Assembly: GCA_029213065.1 (NCBI GenBank)
Contig: JARGPH010000034.1
Span: 30,859 to 64,654, forward strand
DNA length: 33,796 nt
Direction: 5' to 3'
Source of the DNA: Verrucomicrobiales bacterium
GTDB lineage: Bacteria > Verrucomicrobiota > Verrucomicrobiia > Verrucomicrobiales > DEV007
A program made the position numbers and the translations under genes. Position 1 is the first letter of the stretch. The number at the start of each line of letters is the position of its first letter. Below the pieces are notes generated by a model. That model made no database searches. It worked only from the letters and a program-made list of their open reading frames with translations, and had not been told where the DNA came from. Below, in pieces: positions 1 through 8,335 of the stretch.

Positions 1-915
1 CTTACGGATTCCTCTACGGTGGGTTGGAATGTAGAGGAATTGCGTGAGCATTTCTCTGCGCTTGCTCGGGGAGGTATCGGGGCGGGGATGCCTGGCTGAT
101 GCGGGAGAAATCCTTACGGATTCCTCTACGGTGGGTTGGAATGTAGAGGAATTGCGTGAGCATTTCTTTGTGATTGTTCGGGGATGTATCGGGGCGGGGA
201 TGTCTGGTTGATGCGGGAGAAATCCTTACGGATTCCTCTACGGTGGGTTGGGTGTAGAGGGATTGCGTGAGCATTTCTTTGCGTTTGTTCGGGGGAGGTA
301 TCGGGGCGGGGATGCCTGGCTGATGCGGGAGAAATCCTTACGGATTCCTCTACGGTGGATTGGGATGTAGAGGAATTGCGTGAGCATTTCTTTGTGATTG
401 TCCGGGGAGGTATCGGGGCGGGGATGCCTGGTTGATGCGGGAGAAATCCTTACGGATTCCTCTACGGTGGATTGAATGTAGAGGAATTGCGTGAGCATTT
501 CTCTGCGCTTGTTCGGGGAGGTATCGGGACGGAGTGCCTGGCTGATGCGGGAGAAATCCTTACGGATTCCTCTACGGTGGGTTGGGTGTAGAGGGATTGC
601 GTGAGCATTTCTTTGCGTTTGTTCGGGGGAGGTATCGGGGCGGGGATGCCTGGCTGATGCGGGAGAAATCCTTACGGATTCCTCTACGGTGGATTGGGAT
701 GTAGAGGAATTGCGTGAGCATTTCTCTGCGCTTGTTCGGTGAGTTTTCGGGGCGGGGATGCCTGGCTGATGCGGGAGAAATCCTTACGGATTCCTCTACG
801 ATGGGTTGGATGTAGAGGAATCGTGTGAGCATTTCTTTGTGATTGTTCGGGGAGGTTTCGGGAAGGAGTGCCTGGCTGATGCGGGAGAAATCCTCAAGGA
901 TTCCTCTACGGTGGG
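1..915. repeat. Tandem array of ~112-bp units, eight full copies plus a partial one
   Basis: Units begin at 1, 113, 225, 337, 449, 559, 671 and 783, each with CTTACGGATTCCTCTACG; a degenerate partial copy begins at 893. Six units are 112 bp and two (449, 783) are 110 bp. Each unit carries a near-perfect inverted repeat, ATTCCTCTAC and GTAGAGGAAT about 13 nt apart, which the flanking CTTACG/CGTGAG can extend using one wobble pair. This is followed by a G-rich stretch (GGGGAGG, then GGGGCGGGG). The unit length is not a multiple of 3, so reading frames through it shift between copies and short ORFs here are not credible genes. The array is open at the left edge, so its full size is unknown. No gene was found in this stretch. 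Function unknown; a structured intergenic repeat is the safest description. Confidence 0.95.
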
Positions 916-933
916 CTTTCCGGCTAAAATGGA

Positions 934-961
934 TTGAATATATGGAAAATATGGTTATTTT
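934..961 (+). promoter_or_regulatory. Candidate promoter close to the start codon at 967
   Basis: TTGAAT (934-939) and TATTTT (956-961) are 16 bp apart in a short AT-rich island between the repeat array and the FAD oxidoreductase. Only 5 nt separate the -10-like box from the ATG, so transcription would begin at or next to the start codon. No Shine-Dalgarno sequence is visible. AT-rich DNA matches such boxes easily, so this is tentative. Confidence 0.3.
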
Positions 962-966
962 AATAA

Positions 967-2157
967 ATGGATCAAGATCAGGACCAGCGATACGATGTGC
1001 TTATCGTGGGCGGTGGGATTGCCGGCAGCGTCGCTGCGTGGACTTTCTCGCGCGAGGGGCTGTCTGTGGCCTTGATCGATGAGCGTGATTTTGCGGCTCC
1101 GTTCTTCCGGGCCGAGCGGATATCATCGCTCGCGATCGCAGATCTGCGCGACCTCGGGCTCGGGGAGCTGATCGATGAGGTCGCTTTGCCTCTTGAGACA
1201 ACCGCCGTTATCAAAGGCGGCAAGGTTCAACGCATCACTCATGAAGTCGATTACTCGGTGCCGCTCTGGCAGCTCGTCAATCGCACCCGCGAGTCCCTGA
1301 AGGAGAATCCGCTCGTGGATTTTATTTCGGATGTGGTCGCAAGCGTTAAGACGGGCCCCGAAGGTCAGACTGTGTTGTTAAAAAAGGGGCAACGTGAATT
1401 GTGCGGCAAGCTGCTTGTGGTCGCGACGGGTGCTTCGACGGCCTTTTTGAAAAACATCGGAGTGGCGCGTGAGATCATCAGTAAAAACCATTCCTCCACC
1501 TTCGGGTTCGATCTGATCCCCGGTCCGGATTTTAAACTGCCGGCTTCATCGGTCACGATTCGGATCTGCCGCGAGGGTGCGGACTACATGAATGTTTTTC
1601 CGACACCGGAAGGCAACTACCGGGCGAATTTGTTTACCTACTGGAATGCCAGTGACGCGGTGCAGAAGGAATTCGTGAAAGGGGATTCAACGGCGCTTTT
1701 GAAACGTCTTTCACCGTCGCTCATGAACACAACCGGCTCTTGGACTGTCGGCGATACCCTTGAATGCGGGGCGGTCAGTGTCATGAAATCGACAGGTTAT
1801 GAGCAGCCGGGATTTGTGCTCATCGGTGATGCCTATGGCCGGATCTGTCCGTGCTGCGGTCGGGGAATCAACAAGGTGATTCGTGATGTCCTCACTTTGC
1901 AGAAAATGGTTCCCGATTGGATTGCTGACGATGTCGCCCTGACGCCGGAGGTTCTCGCAAGCTACTACCACGACGACACCCGCGAAGCCTACGAAGAGTG
2001 GGTCTACACGCAATCGCTGACGCTTCGGGAGCGCATCGTTGAGAGCACTCCCAAGCAGGTCCTGCGGCGCATTATTTATCACCACCTTCCGCCAAAGCTG
2101 CAGGACTTTTACTGGAAGCATCTAGGCAGCAGGAAACAGGTGCCGATCGCTCCATGA
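967..2157 (+). CDS. FAD-dependent oxidoreductase (PHBH/geranylgeranyl-reductase-like fold)
   Basis: The 396-residue protein opens with a dinucleotide-binding motif, VLIVGGGIAG (residues 11-20), giving a Rossmann GxGxxG for FAD. The second FAD contact is the GD motif in FVLIGDAYGRICPCCGRGIN (about residues 284-303), the place where this fold has GDAAH..P..G.G.N. There is no signal peptide, so it is probably cytoplasmic. The family includes aromatic monooxygenases, geranylgeranyl reductases and flavin halogenases; I see no clear halogenase motif, and the substrate is unknown. An unusual C-x-C-C cluster sits inside the GD motif. The start was chosen because the fold begins 10 residues in. A methyltransferase follows after about 24 nt, so the two may be co-transcribed and modify the same small molecule; this is inference. 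Confidence 0.8.
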   Translation: MDQDQDQRYDVLIVGGGIAGSVAAWTFSREGLSVALIDERDFAAPFFRAERISSLAIADLRDLGLGELIDEVALPLETTAVIKGGKVQRITHEVDYSVPLWQLVNRTRESLKENPLVDFISDVVASVKTGPEGQTVLLKKGQRELCGKLLVVATGASTAFLKNIGVAREIISKNHSSTFGFDLIPGPDFKLPASSVTIRICREGADYMNVFPTPEGNYRANLFTYWNASDAVQKEFVKGDSTALLKRLSPSLMNTTGSWTVGDTLECGAVSVMKSTGYEQPGFVLIGDAYGRICPCCGRGINKVIRDVLTLQKMVPDWIADDVALTPEVLASYYHDDTREAYEEWVYTQSLTLRERIVESTPKQVLRRIIYHHLPPKLQDFYWKHLGSRKQVPIAP

Positions 2158-2181
2158 GCTTTCTCCAATCGAATCGTCGTG

Positions 2182-2973
2182 ATGTGCAGTGATCTGAAAA
2201 AGCGGATGGATGAAAATCTGGAGACCTATGATGAGGTCATCACGGATTTCGAAAATCTCTACCTTTTCCCCGCAGAGGTCATCGTTCTCGACCGATTTCG
2301 CGATCAGTGGAGCCGGTTCGACGTCCTCGATATCGGTGTGGGCGTGGGGCGCACCGCCTGGGTCTTCAGTCAGAATACCAAATCCTACGAGGCGATTGAT
2401 TACGCGCCGAAGCGAATCGATCAGTGTCATCGTCTTTTTGCGGAAGCGCCGGATCGCAAGTTTTCAGTGGGCGATGCCCGCGATCTCTCAGGGTATCCCG
2501 ATGGGTCGTTCGACTTTGTTCTCTTTTCCTACAACGGGATCGACTACATCGACCCTGAAGGCCGTGAGGCTGCGATGGCTGAGATTAAAAGAGTTCTGAA
2601 ACCGGGGGGCTGGTTCTTCTTTTCGAGTCATTCCCTCGACGTCTTTCCCTTCAATCCACCGGTTGCAGATAAGCTTCGCGGAATCCTCTGTCCGTTGGGG
2701 CATCTCCTCCGAATCCGAAAGCGTCTCAAATTGCAATGGCGGAACCGGACCGTCGATGTGGCCGAAGCGAAAGGGCGCGGATGGGCCTGTCTCGTCGATT
2801 ATGCCGATGCGATGATGACCTACTACATCGATCCTGCGCGACAGGTCGAGCAACTCGAAGCGATGGGCTACCGCATCGATGCGACCTGGGATACGAAGGG
2901 CCGCCCCCTCGGGGAGGGGATCGCCGATGAGGAGTGGATGATCCATTACCTCGTTCAGAAAGCGTCCTCGTAG
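2182..2973 (+). CDS. Class I SAM-dependent methyltransferase
   Basis: About 263 residues. Motif I, VLDIGVGVGRTA (about residues 47-58), binds S-adenosylmethionine. The GDARDLSGYPDGSFDFVLFS segment and the EIKRVLKPGGWFFFSSHS segment are the usual later strands of a Methyltransf_11/25 domain. No signal peptide, so cytoplasmic. The methyl acceptor is unknown; partnership with the upstream FAD oxidoreductase is inferred from the short same-strand gap. The start may be this ATG or the adjacent GTG at 2179. Another ATG at 2154 overlaps the stop of the upstream gene (ATGA) but reads only 12 codons in another frame, which could be the remains of an original coupled start. Confidence 0.85.
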   Translation: MCSDLKKRMDENLETYDEVITDFENLYLFPAEVIVLDRFRDQWSRFDVLDIGVGVGRTAWVFSQNTKSYEAIDYAPKRIDQCHRLFAEAPDRKFSVGDARDLSGYPDGSFDFVLFSYNGIDYIDPEGREAAMAEIKRVLKPGGWFFFSSHSLDVFPFNPPVADKLRGILCPLGHLLRIRKRLKLQWRNRTVDVAEAKGRGWACLVDYADAMMTYYIDPARQVEQLEAMGYRIDATWDTKGRPLGEGIADEEWMIHYLVQKASS

Positions 2974-3039
2974 ACCCCGGGACGTGAATCTCGCGATCGC
3001 GTGATCGCTTTGCTTCAGCATCGTCGGTAGGCTTTCTGT

Positions 3040-4350
3040 ATGAACATTGCGAGATGGCTCCTGCTTTTTCTGATTTTGCCTATCCCGTCAGCCGTTTCGG
3101 CTGACGACTGGATCTTGAAGTCGCCGCGTCCTGACATTGCCATAGAGGGAACCTCAGTGGACGGTGAACTCACCCTGACGAGTCGGGATGAAGAGGGGTT
3201 GAACGGTTACTGGGAGCGTGAATTTCCTCTCGGTGAGGCCGGGTGGGTCGAGTTTCTCGCGAGTCGCAAAGCCACAGGCGTTGAATACGAGCGAAGATCC
3301 TGTGTCGTCAGAATCGAGTGGAAAGGGGCATCGGGGGAATCCGTCGCTTCTCCGTATCCGGTCAATTCCGACTATTTCGGCGATGTGGTCCCCTTGGCAA
3401 AGCCTGACTTTCCCAAAGATGGAAACGCTCAGGGTGACGGCTGGGTCGGCGTATCGGGGCGATACCGTGTTCCGGAGAAGGCGGTATCGGCTGTTGTCCA
3501 GCTTCACTTGCGATGGGCTCCGGGAGGCAGCGTGATCTGGAAGGATGTTTCACTGAAGGCGGCCGAACCGCTCCCACCACGGAAAGTCAAACTGGCGGCG
3601 GTTCATACGAATCTCTCCGGAAGCGGGCGAACCGTAGCTGAAAACCGGTCGTTGTTTGTTCCTTTGATAGAGGAGGCTGCATCGCAGGGCGCGGACCTCG
3701 TGGTGCTTCCTGAGCTGCTCACCTGCAAGGGCGTGACCCATGACTACGCCTCCGTCGCGGAAACCATTCCCGGAGCGACGACTGACTTTTTCGGGGCGCT
3801 CGCAAAAGAACACGACTGCTACCTCGTCGTCGGGATGCCCGAGAAGTCCGGTATTCTCGTCTACAATGTGGCCGTGCTGATCGGGCCGGACGGGAAGGTG
3901 GTCGGAAAGTATCGAAAGGTGACTTTGCCTCGCGAAGAGATTGACCGCGGGATTGCTCCCGGTTCGGAGTATCCCGTTTTTGAAACGCGTTTCGGGATAG
4001 TGGGATTGATGGTTTGTTATGATGTTTTCTTTCCCGAGGTGGCAAGGCGTCTCGCGATGTCGGGAGCCGAAGTCATTGCCCTTCCGATCTGGGGAGGAAA
4101 TCCGCGTCTCGCTGCGGCACGCTGTGCGGAAAATGGCATTTACCTCGTGAGTTCCACCTACACTGATCATTCAAAAAACTGGATGAAGTCGGCGATTTGG
4201 GACCGCGAGGGGAACAGGCTCGAGACGGCTGAGGAGTGGAACAGCGTCATCGTTCGGGAAGTGGATTTGAGTCAACCGAACTACTGGTATGGGCTGGGGG
4301 ATTTTCAGTCGAGGATCGCCCGAGAGGCGCCGGTTTGGAATGCTGAGTAA
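3040..4350 (+). CDS. Secreted carbon-nitrogen hydrolase (nitrilase superfamily) with an extra N-terminal domain
   Basis: 436 residues with a clear signal peptide (MNIARWLLLFLILPIPSAVSA, cleavage near residue 21). Residues about 22-180 form a beta-rich region resembling a carbohydrate-binding or jelly-roll domain, which I cannot assign. A CN_hydrolase domain follows from KLAAVHTNLSG. The Glu-Lys-Cys triad is visible: Glu in VVLPELLTC (about 225), Lys in KYRKVTLP (about 292) and Cys326 in MVCYDVFFPE. The family cleaves nitriles or amides or transfers acyl groups; the exported location and N-terminal domain suggest an amidase acting on an external or periplasmic substrate, but the substrate is unknown. 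Upstream and downstream gaps are 66 and 53 nt on the same strand. Confidence 0.85.
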   Translation: MNIARWLLLFLILPIPSAVSADDWILKSPRPDIAIEGTSVDGELTLTSRDEEGLNGYWEREFPLGEAGWVEFLASRKATGVEYERRSCVVRIEWKGASGESVASPYPVNSDYFGDVVPLAKPDFPKDGNAQGDGWVGVSGRYRVPEKAVSAVVQLHLRWAPGGSVIWKDVSLKAAEPLPPRKVKLAAVHTNLSGSGRTVAENRSLFVPLIEEAASQGADLVVLPELLTCKGVTHDYASVAETIPGATTDFFGALAKEHDCYLVVGMPEKSGILVYNVAVLIGPDGKVVGKYRKVTLPREEIDRGIAPGSEYPVFETRFGIVGLMVCYDVFFPEVARRLAMSGAEVIALPIWGGNPRLAAARCAENGIYLVSSTYTDHSKNWMKSAIWDREGNRLETAEEWNSVIVREVDLSQPNYWYGLGDFQSRIAREAPVWNAE

Positions 4351-4403
4351 TTGAGAGTTCGCCTTGAGTTTCAGTTCGCAGGTGTTCCACTGTTTCCATC
4401 CGT

Positions 4404-5897
4404 ATGAGTAACCAGTCCGCCGATCTGCAATTATTGATTCAGTCGTATCATCCGCTTGTCGTCGTGGAGACGATGGAGGAAAGGCGGGTCGATGGCCTAC
4501 TGAGAAACATCGCGAGCGATCTGGATATCGCATTGTTCACCTGGTCGGCAACGGAGGGGCTTTGCCGTGATTCTGACGGCGTCGCGCTCAACCGGGCGAC
4601 GATGGATGCGCGTGCCGGCCTGCAGTATATTCAGCAACTCGGGATTGAGGGGATTTTCCATTTGAAGGACATGGCCCCGTTTCTCAAGGATGCGGAGGTC
4701 GCGCGACAATTTCGCGATGTCACGAGTCAGTTCAGCCACTCCCGCTCCTGTGTGGTTTTGTCAGGTCACTCGGTCGAGCTGCCTTCCGGGATCGCCGCTG
4801 TTGCCGTCCATTTTGAATTGGCGTTTCCTTCACTGGCAGAGATCGCCGGCGTGGTCGATGAAACGATCATCACTTTGCAGGAGCGAGGCCAGTTCAATGC
4901 GGGGCTCTGTCCGGATGTTCGTGAGCAGATCGTTCGATCTTTCGCGGGAATGACGCTGGATCAGGTCAGGCAAAGTGTCGCCCGTGCCGCGCTGGATGAC
5001 GGTGTCGTCAATCTGGATGACTGCTGGAAAATTCTCCGGAACAAGGCAGATCAGATCAAAGAGGACAGTGTTCTTGAGTATTTCCCGGCGCAGAGCGACC
5101 TCACCGCGTTGGGCGGTTTTCAGAATATGAAACGCTGGCTCGACCGTGCCGCGGTCGGTTTCTCGGAGGAGGCGAGGGCGATGAACCTTCAGCCGCCGAA
5201 GGGCGTTCTTCTCACCGGTGTTCAGGGGTGTGGCAAATCGCTCGCCGCAAAGATGATCGCGCAGCGGTGGCGGGTTCCTCTGTTGAAAATGGATGCCGGC
5301 CGTCTCTACAACAAATACATCGGCGAGTCGGAACGGAATTTTCGGAAAGCGACAAAGCTTGCCGAGTCCCTCGCTCCGGCAGTGCTGTGGATTGATGAAA
5401 TTGAAAAGGCCTTCGGCGGTGGTGGAGGAGGCGGAAGCGAAGACGGCGGAACCAGTTTGCGTTTGTTAGGATCTTTCCTCACCTGGTTGCAGGAGAAGTC
5501 GGCTTCTGTTTTCGTAGTCGGAACTTCGAATGATCTTTTCACGCTTCCTCCGGAATTCCTGCGGAAGGGGCGTTTTGACGAAATCTTTTTCATCGATCTT
5601 CCCAATGCGGGGGAGCGCCTTGAGATTTTGAAAATTCACCTGGGGAAGCGAAAGCAGAATTCTGAACACTTTGATCTCACCGCTCTGGTGGAAGCGAGTG
5701 ACGGCTACTCGGGGGCGGAGATTGAGCAGGCGGTCATCGCTGCGCTCTACGAATCTCTTTATCAGCGCAACGCACTGACCACGGAGATCCTTCTCCGCGA
5801 AATCGGAAACACGGTTCCCTTGTCCGTTTCGAGGGCCGAGGATATTCAGCGTCTTCGCGCGGTAGCTGACGAGCGCTTTGTGAGAGCGTCAGAGTAG
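4404..5897 (+). CDS. ycf46: Ycf46-like AAA+ ATPase
   Basis: 497 residues. The N-terminal half (LLIQSYHPLVVVETMEERRV onward) resembles the Ycf46 family of cyanobacteria and plastids. The AAA module has a Walker A motif, GVQGCGKS (about residues 273-280), Walker B in VLWIDEIEKAF (about 327-337), a sensor in VVGTSND and an arginine-finger region FLRKGRFDEIF (about 384-394), then the helical lid with DGYSGAEIEQAV. A glycine-rich stretch (seven consecutive Gly) follows Walker B. Cytoplasmic, with no signal or membrane segment. Ycf46 has been linked to inorganic-carbon use in cyanobacteria; its role here is unknown. Length matches the family. The ATG was chosen because the family similarity starts within the first ten residues. 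Confidence 0.88.
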   Translation: MSNQSADLQLLIQSYHPLVVVETMEERRVDGLLRNIASDLDIALFTWSATEGLCRDSDGVALNRATMDARAGLQYIQQLGIEGIFHLKDMAPFLKDAEVARQFRDVTSQFSHSRSCVVLSGHSVELPSGIAAVAVHFELAFPSLAEIAGVVDETIITLQERGQFNAGLCPDVREQIVRSFAGMTLDQVRQSVARAALDDGVVNLDDCWKILRNKADQIKEDSVLEYFPAQSDLTALGGFQNMKRWLDRAAVGFSEEARAMNLQPPKGVLLTGVQGCGKSLAAKMIAQRWRVPLLKMDAGRLYNKYIGESERNFRKATKLAESLAPAVLWIDEIEKAFGGGGGGGSEDGGTSLRLLGSFLTWLQEKSASVFVVGTSNDLFTLPPEFLRKGRFDEIFFIDLPNAGERLEILKIHLGKRKQNSEHFDLTALVEASDGYSGAEIEQAVIAALYESLYQRNALTTEILLREIGNTVPLSVSRAEDIQRLRAVADERFVRASE

Positions 5898-5930
5898 AGC
5901 CGGGCTTTTCGGGCTCGACGGACATTGAGC

Positions 5931-5952
5931 GGCTCCCCGCGCGACGGGAGCC
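5931..5952 (+). terminator. Stem-loop after the AAA ATPase gene
   Basis: GGCTCCC (5931-5937) and GGGAGCC (5946-5952) form a perfect 7-bp stem with an 8-nt loop, 34 nt past the stop. A weaker GAGCC/GGCTC hairpin starts in the stop codon (5897-5916). There is no T-tract, so factor-independent termination is unproven. Confidence 0.4.
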
Positions 5953-6041
5953 TTGCGGTATTTCAATCGGGGTGGGGGCACCTCGTAGAGCATCTCCGTG
6001 CCTGAATATCAGGAATCCTTACCTGATACATTTGGGATTTC

Positions 6042-6093
6042 TTGATAATTCGTAGAAATTAAGCAATTATGAAAAAAATTGCAATTATGAAAA
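6042..6093 (+). promoter_or_regulatory. Candidate promoter with a duplicated 13-bp motif
   Basis: TTGATA (6042-6047) and AATTAT (6065-6070) are spaced by 17 bp in an AT-rich region. GCAATTATGAAAA occurs twice, at 6063-6075 and 6081-6093, offset by 18 bp. The first copy overlaps the -10-like box. An out-of-frame ATG lies within each copy. The repeat may be a regulatory site or a local duplication; which is not clear. Confidence 0.3.
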
Positions 6094-6105
6094 TTGAGTC
6101 TCATA

Positions 6106-6846
6106 ATGGAGAAGATGAGACCACTTTACCCGATTCACAAAGCGCTTTTGGCTGTCGTTGTTGCGATTTTCACCATGAGCAGCCTTTATGGGACTTCTTA
6201 TTACGAGGTCGCGACGACGAATCGCAATTCCCTCAACGACCTGATTCGCCGCGTTCCGGTCACCTCCCGGTCTAGAGAAAGAGAGCTGCGGGAGCTGAGT
6301 TCGATTCAGGAGCGCCTTATCGTGCATGAGCAACGAATGAAGGGCGCGGGGTTGCCCGGTGTGATGTCGGGAGCATTCGCGATCAACTACTCCGCGATTA
6401 TTGCGGCACTCGTGAATGACGAGATTTCCGAGGATTATGGACGCGATCTTCTATCGCTCCACCGACAGATGCTGGAGCGTTCCTACGAGTGGGCATCGAG
6501 CCGGAATCGCGACCCGGATTTCCCGGAAGAGCTTGTGAATAATATCCTTCATTTCCAGGAGGAAATGGCTGAGCGGAAAACGCCGGTTTTTGAAGTTCCC
6601 GAAAGCGTGAGAACGCCGATGATCAATGGCTATCAGGTCTGGGTGGGAGAGCTCCTCGCCTGGGGCTGCGACTGCGGTGGGCTCACACCGGGGCAGAGGT
6701 CACGAATTCAGGTGTCGCTTGACCACCTTGAGCGCTTCGAGTGCCTTTACAAGAAGGATGGACGGCTCATGCCTAACGAGCGGGCTGATCTGCACGAGCG
6801 CCTTCTCAGACTGACGCGGAAAACGATCGAACAGTTAAGCCGGTAA
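6106..6846 (+). CDS. Hypothetical exported or membrane-anchored protein
   Basis: About 246 residues from the ATG at 6106; ATG 6115 and an upstream TTG 6094 are alternatives. After a short basic start there is a hydrophobic stretch, ALLAVVVAIFTMSSLYG, that could be a signal peptide or anchor. The rest is mostly helical and charged: RERELRELSSIQERL, a middle helix bundle (DLLSLHRQMLERSYEWASS), and a late segment with two close cysteines (LLAWGCDCGGLTPGQRSR). I do not recognise a family. It precedes the exported peptidase on the same strand with a 76-nt gap that holds its own promoter-like sequence, so co-transcription is uncertain. An overlapping frame from 6069 begins MKKIAIMKIE but does not continue into anything protein-like. 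Confidence 0.6.
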   Translation: MEKMRPLYPIHKALLAVVVAIFTMSSLYGTSYYEVATTNRNSLNDLIRRVPVTSRSRERELRELSSIQERLIVHEQRMKGAGLPGVMSGAFAINYSAIIAALVNDEISEDYGRDLLSLHRQMLERSYEWASSRNRDPDFPEELVNNILHFQEEMAERKTPVFEVPESVRTPMINGYQVWVGELLAWGCDCGGLTPGQRSRIQVSLDHLERFECLYKKDGRLMPNERADLHERLLRLTRKTIEQLSR

Positions 6847-6885
6847 TCGACAGCGCGGTAAATCTCTAAACAACCTTATGATGGG

Positions 6886-6913
6886 TTGATATTTTTCATA
6901 AATACCATAAAAT
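6886..6913 (+). promoter_or_regulatory. Candidate promoter close to the peptidase start
   Basis: TTGATA (6886-6891), a 16-bp spacer and TAAAAT (6908-6913) fit a housekeeping-type promoter. The ATG at 6914 touches the -10-like box; the ATG at 6923 is 9 nt away, near the predicted transcription start, which is why 6923 is preferred as the start codon. Confidence 0.4.
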
Positions 6914-6922
6914 ATGGTGTTT

Positions 6923-8335
6923 ATGAAGCGTCTCATTTCGATTGTTGTCGCCATCACCATTTTAGCTGTAGGCGTTCGATTGAGTCAGAACGTCCTGCTT
7001 CGGCATGCCAACGGAAAATTCGGCGCTGCCTTTTCGGAAAGTCGGGTCGGAAGTTGGCTTAATTCCCTCGGAAGTGAGGGCGCGGGGACGCAGCAATATT
7101 CGAATGCCGGGGGCCTCGACACGGTTTGGACGCTGGCAAACGGGCGGCAGGTTGAGGCCGTTATTCTCGCTGCTGACTCGAGAAATGTTCAACTGAGAAC
7201 TTTGAAGCGTCAGGAGGTGGAGCAGGTGAAGCTGGCGGTGTTTGCAGAACCTGATCAGGAAAAAATTCTCACATGGCTCGAATCCGAGGGAATGAACGGG
7301 CTCGCGGGGAGACCGATTCCACTGAAGTCACACCGCTGGCCGCGTGATTGGCGGGCAGGGGGGGGATTGTCCCTCCAGCAGGTCGGTGATACGAACCGGT
7401 GGAACAGTGCCCATTTTGAAATCATCAATGAGGCGGGAGTGAATCGCGAGTCACTGGAGTCGCTAGTGACCATTTGCGAATCAGTCGATGGTGCCCTGAG
7501 TGCTCTCCCTCTGCCGCTTCCCGTGAACTGGGGGCGGCCGACTGACGAGAAGAGAAAGATAGTGATCGAGCCTGAGAATTCTCCCAAGCTCCTCGCCAAT
7601 ACAGCGGGCTATTGGAACAGTGGAACCGGGACTGTGCACATCTTTGTCGAGCACCTCCTTGAACCGGATCACCAGTTTGTCGTCTTCGAATTTGATAAAC
7701 CGGAGAAGGTCCAGAAATACGACGTTCTCGTTCACGAAGTGACGCACCAGTCAACCGCAGCGCTCATCTACATGAACGTGCCCGCCTGGCTTACCGAGGG
7801 AATCGCAGAATATATGGCGGCGACTCAACAGTCCCCGGCCTCCTACTACTTTGATAACACTCACGTCACGCTCCGCTATCATATCAACAAACTGGTTCTC
7901 GGGGATCGTATCGTGAAAGAACGGAGATTGAATCTCGTGCATCTCGAGAAGATGATGAACCGCGACATTCACGAGTGGAACCGCGTCGTTGAGGCCGGGG
8001 ATTCCGCCAGTGAAGTGCAATACAGTCAGGCGCTTCTTCTAATCGACTACTTCTGTCACAGGGACCATCGCAACGGGCTCCATTTCAGGAGATACCTCGA
8101 AGCCATACTCAGCGGCGTCTCGGAATTTGATGCCCGTCATATCCACCTTCTGCGGGGCCGGAGCTATGAGGAGATCGAGAAAGAAATGATCGATCTCTGG
8201 AAGCCTTTAAAATTCGCGATCAATTTTCAGGAACGTGGAGAGATCAAAGAAGATGATGTCACGATCGACTGGGAAGCCGAGGACATCAAAAAGACCCTGG
8301 CAACCCAACGGGCCATTCGTGCCCGTGCCGAATAG
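6923..8335 (+). CDS. Exported HExxH zinc metallopeptidase-like protein with an SHD1-like region
   Basis: 470 residues from ATG 6923 (473 from 6914). The N-terminus MKRLISIVVAITILAVGVRL is a signal peptide or anchor. Residues about 55-105 (WTLANGRQVEAVILAADSRN onward) resemble the SHD1 domain often seen in exported PVC proteins. The catalytic part holds LVHEVTHQS with His271, Glu272 and His275, then WLTEGIAEYMA about 20 residues later, which supplies a third-ligand Glu (292 or 296) as in gluzincins. This resembles the DUF1570-type peptidase group. Substrate and activity are unknown. The gene ends in a convergent junction with the small gene at 8409. Confidence 0.75.
   Translation: MKRLISIVVAITILAVGVRLSQNVLLRHANGKFGAAFSESRVGSWLNSLGSEGAGTQQYSNAGGLDTVWTLANGRQVEAVILAADSRNVQLRTLKRQEVEQVKLAVFAEPDQEKILTWLESEGMNGLAGRPIPLKSHRWPRDWRAGGGLSLQQVGDTNRWNSAHFEIINEAGVNRESLESLVTICESVDGALSALPLPLPVNWGRPTDEKRKIVIEPENSPKLLANTAGYWNSGTGTVHIFVEHLLEPDHQFVVFEFDKPEKVQKYDVLVHEVTHQSTAALIYMNVPAWLTEGIAEYMAATQQSPASYYFDNTHVTLRYHINKLVLGDRIVKERRLNLVHLEKMMNRDIHEWNRVVEAGDSASEVQYSQALLLIDYFCHRDHRNGLHFRRYLEAILSGVSEFDARHIHLLRGRSYEEIEKEMIDLWKPLKFAINFQERGEIKEDDVTIDWEAEDIKKTLATQRAIRARAE

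Noticed and set aside
14-832. Three similar 86-codon minus-strand ORFs in the tandem array
   Set aside because: They result from the 112-bp repeat read in shifting frames; unit lengths of 112 and 110 bp do not preserve a frame, and the array has structural rather than coding conservation.
1-915. CRISPR array
   Set aside because: The units are contiguous 112-bp copies with no constant short repeat separated by variable spacers, and no cas genes are nearby.
6069-6275. Small protein beginning MKKIAIMKIE
   Set aside because: It overlaps the better-supported exported protein in another frame, and after the first residues its composition is that of a shadow frame.
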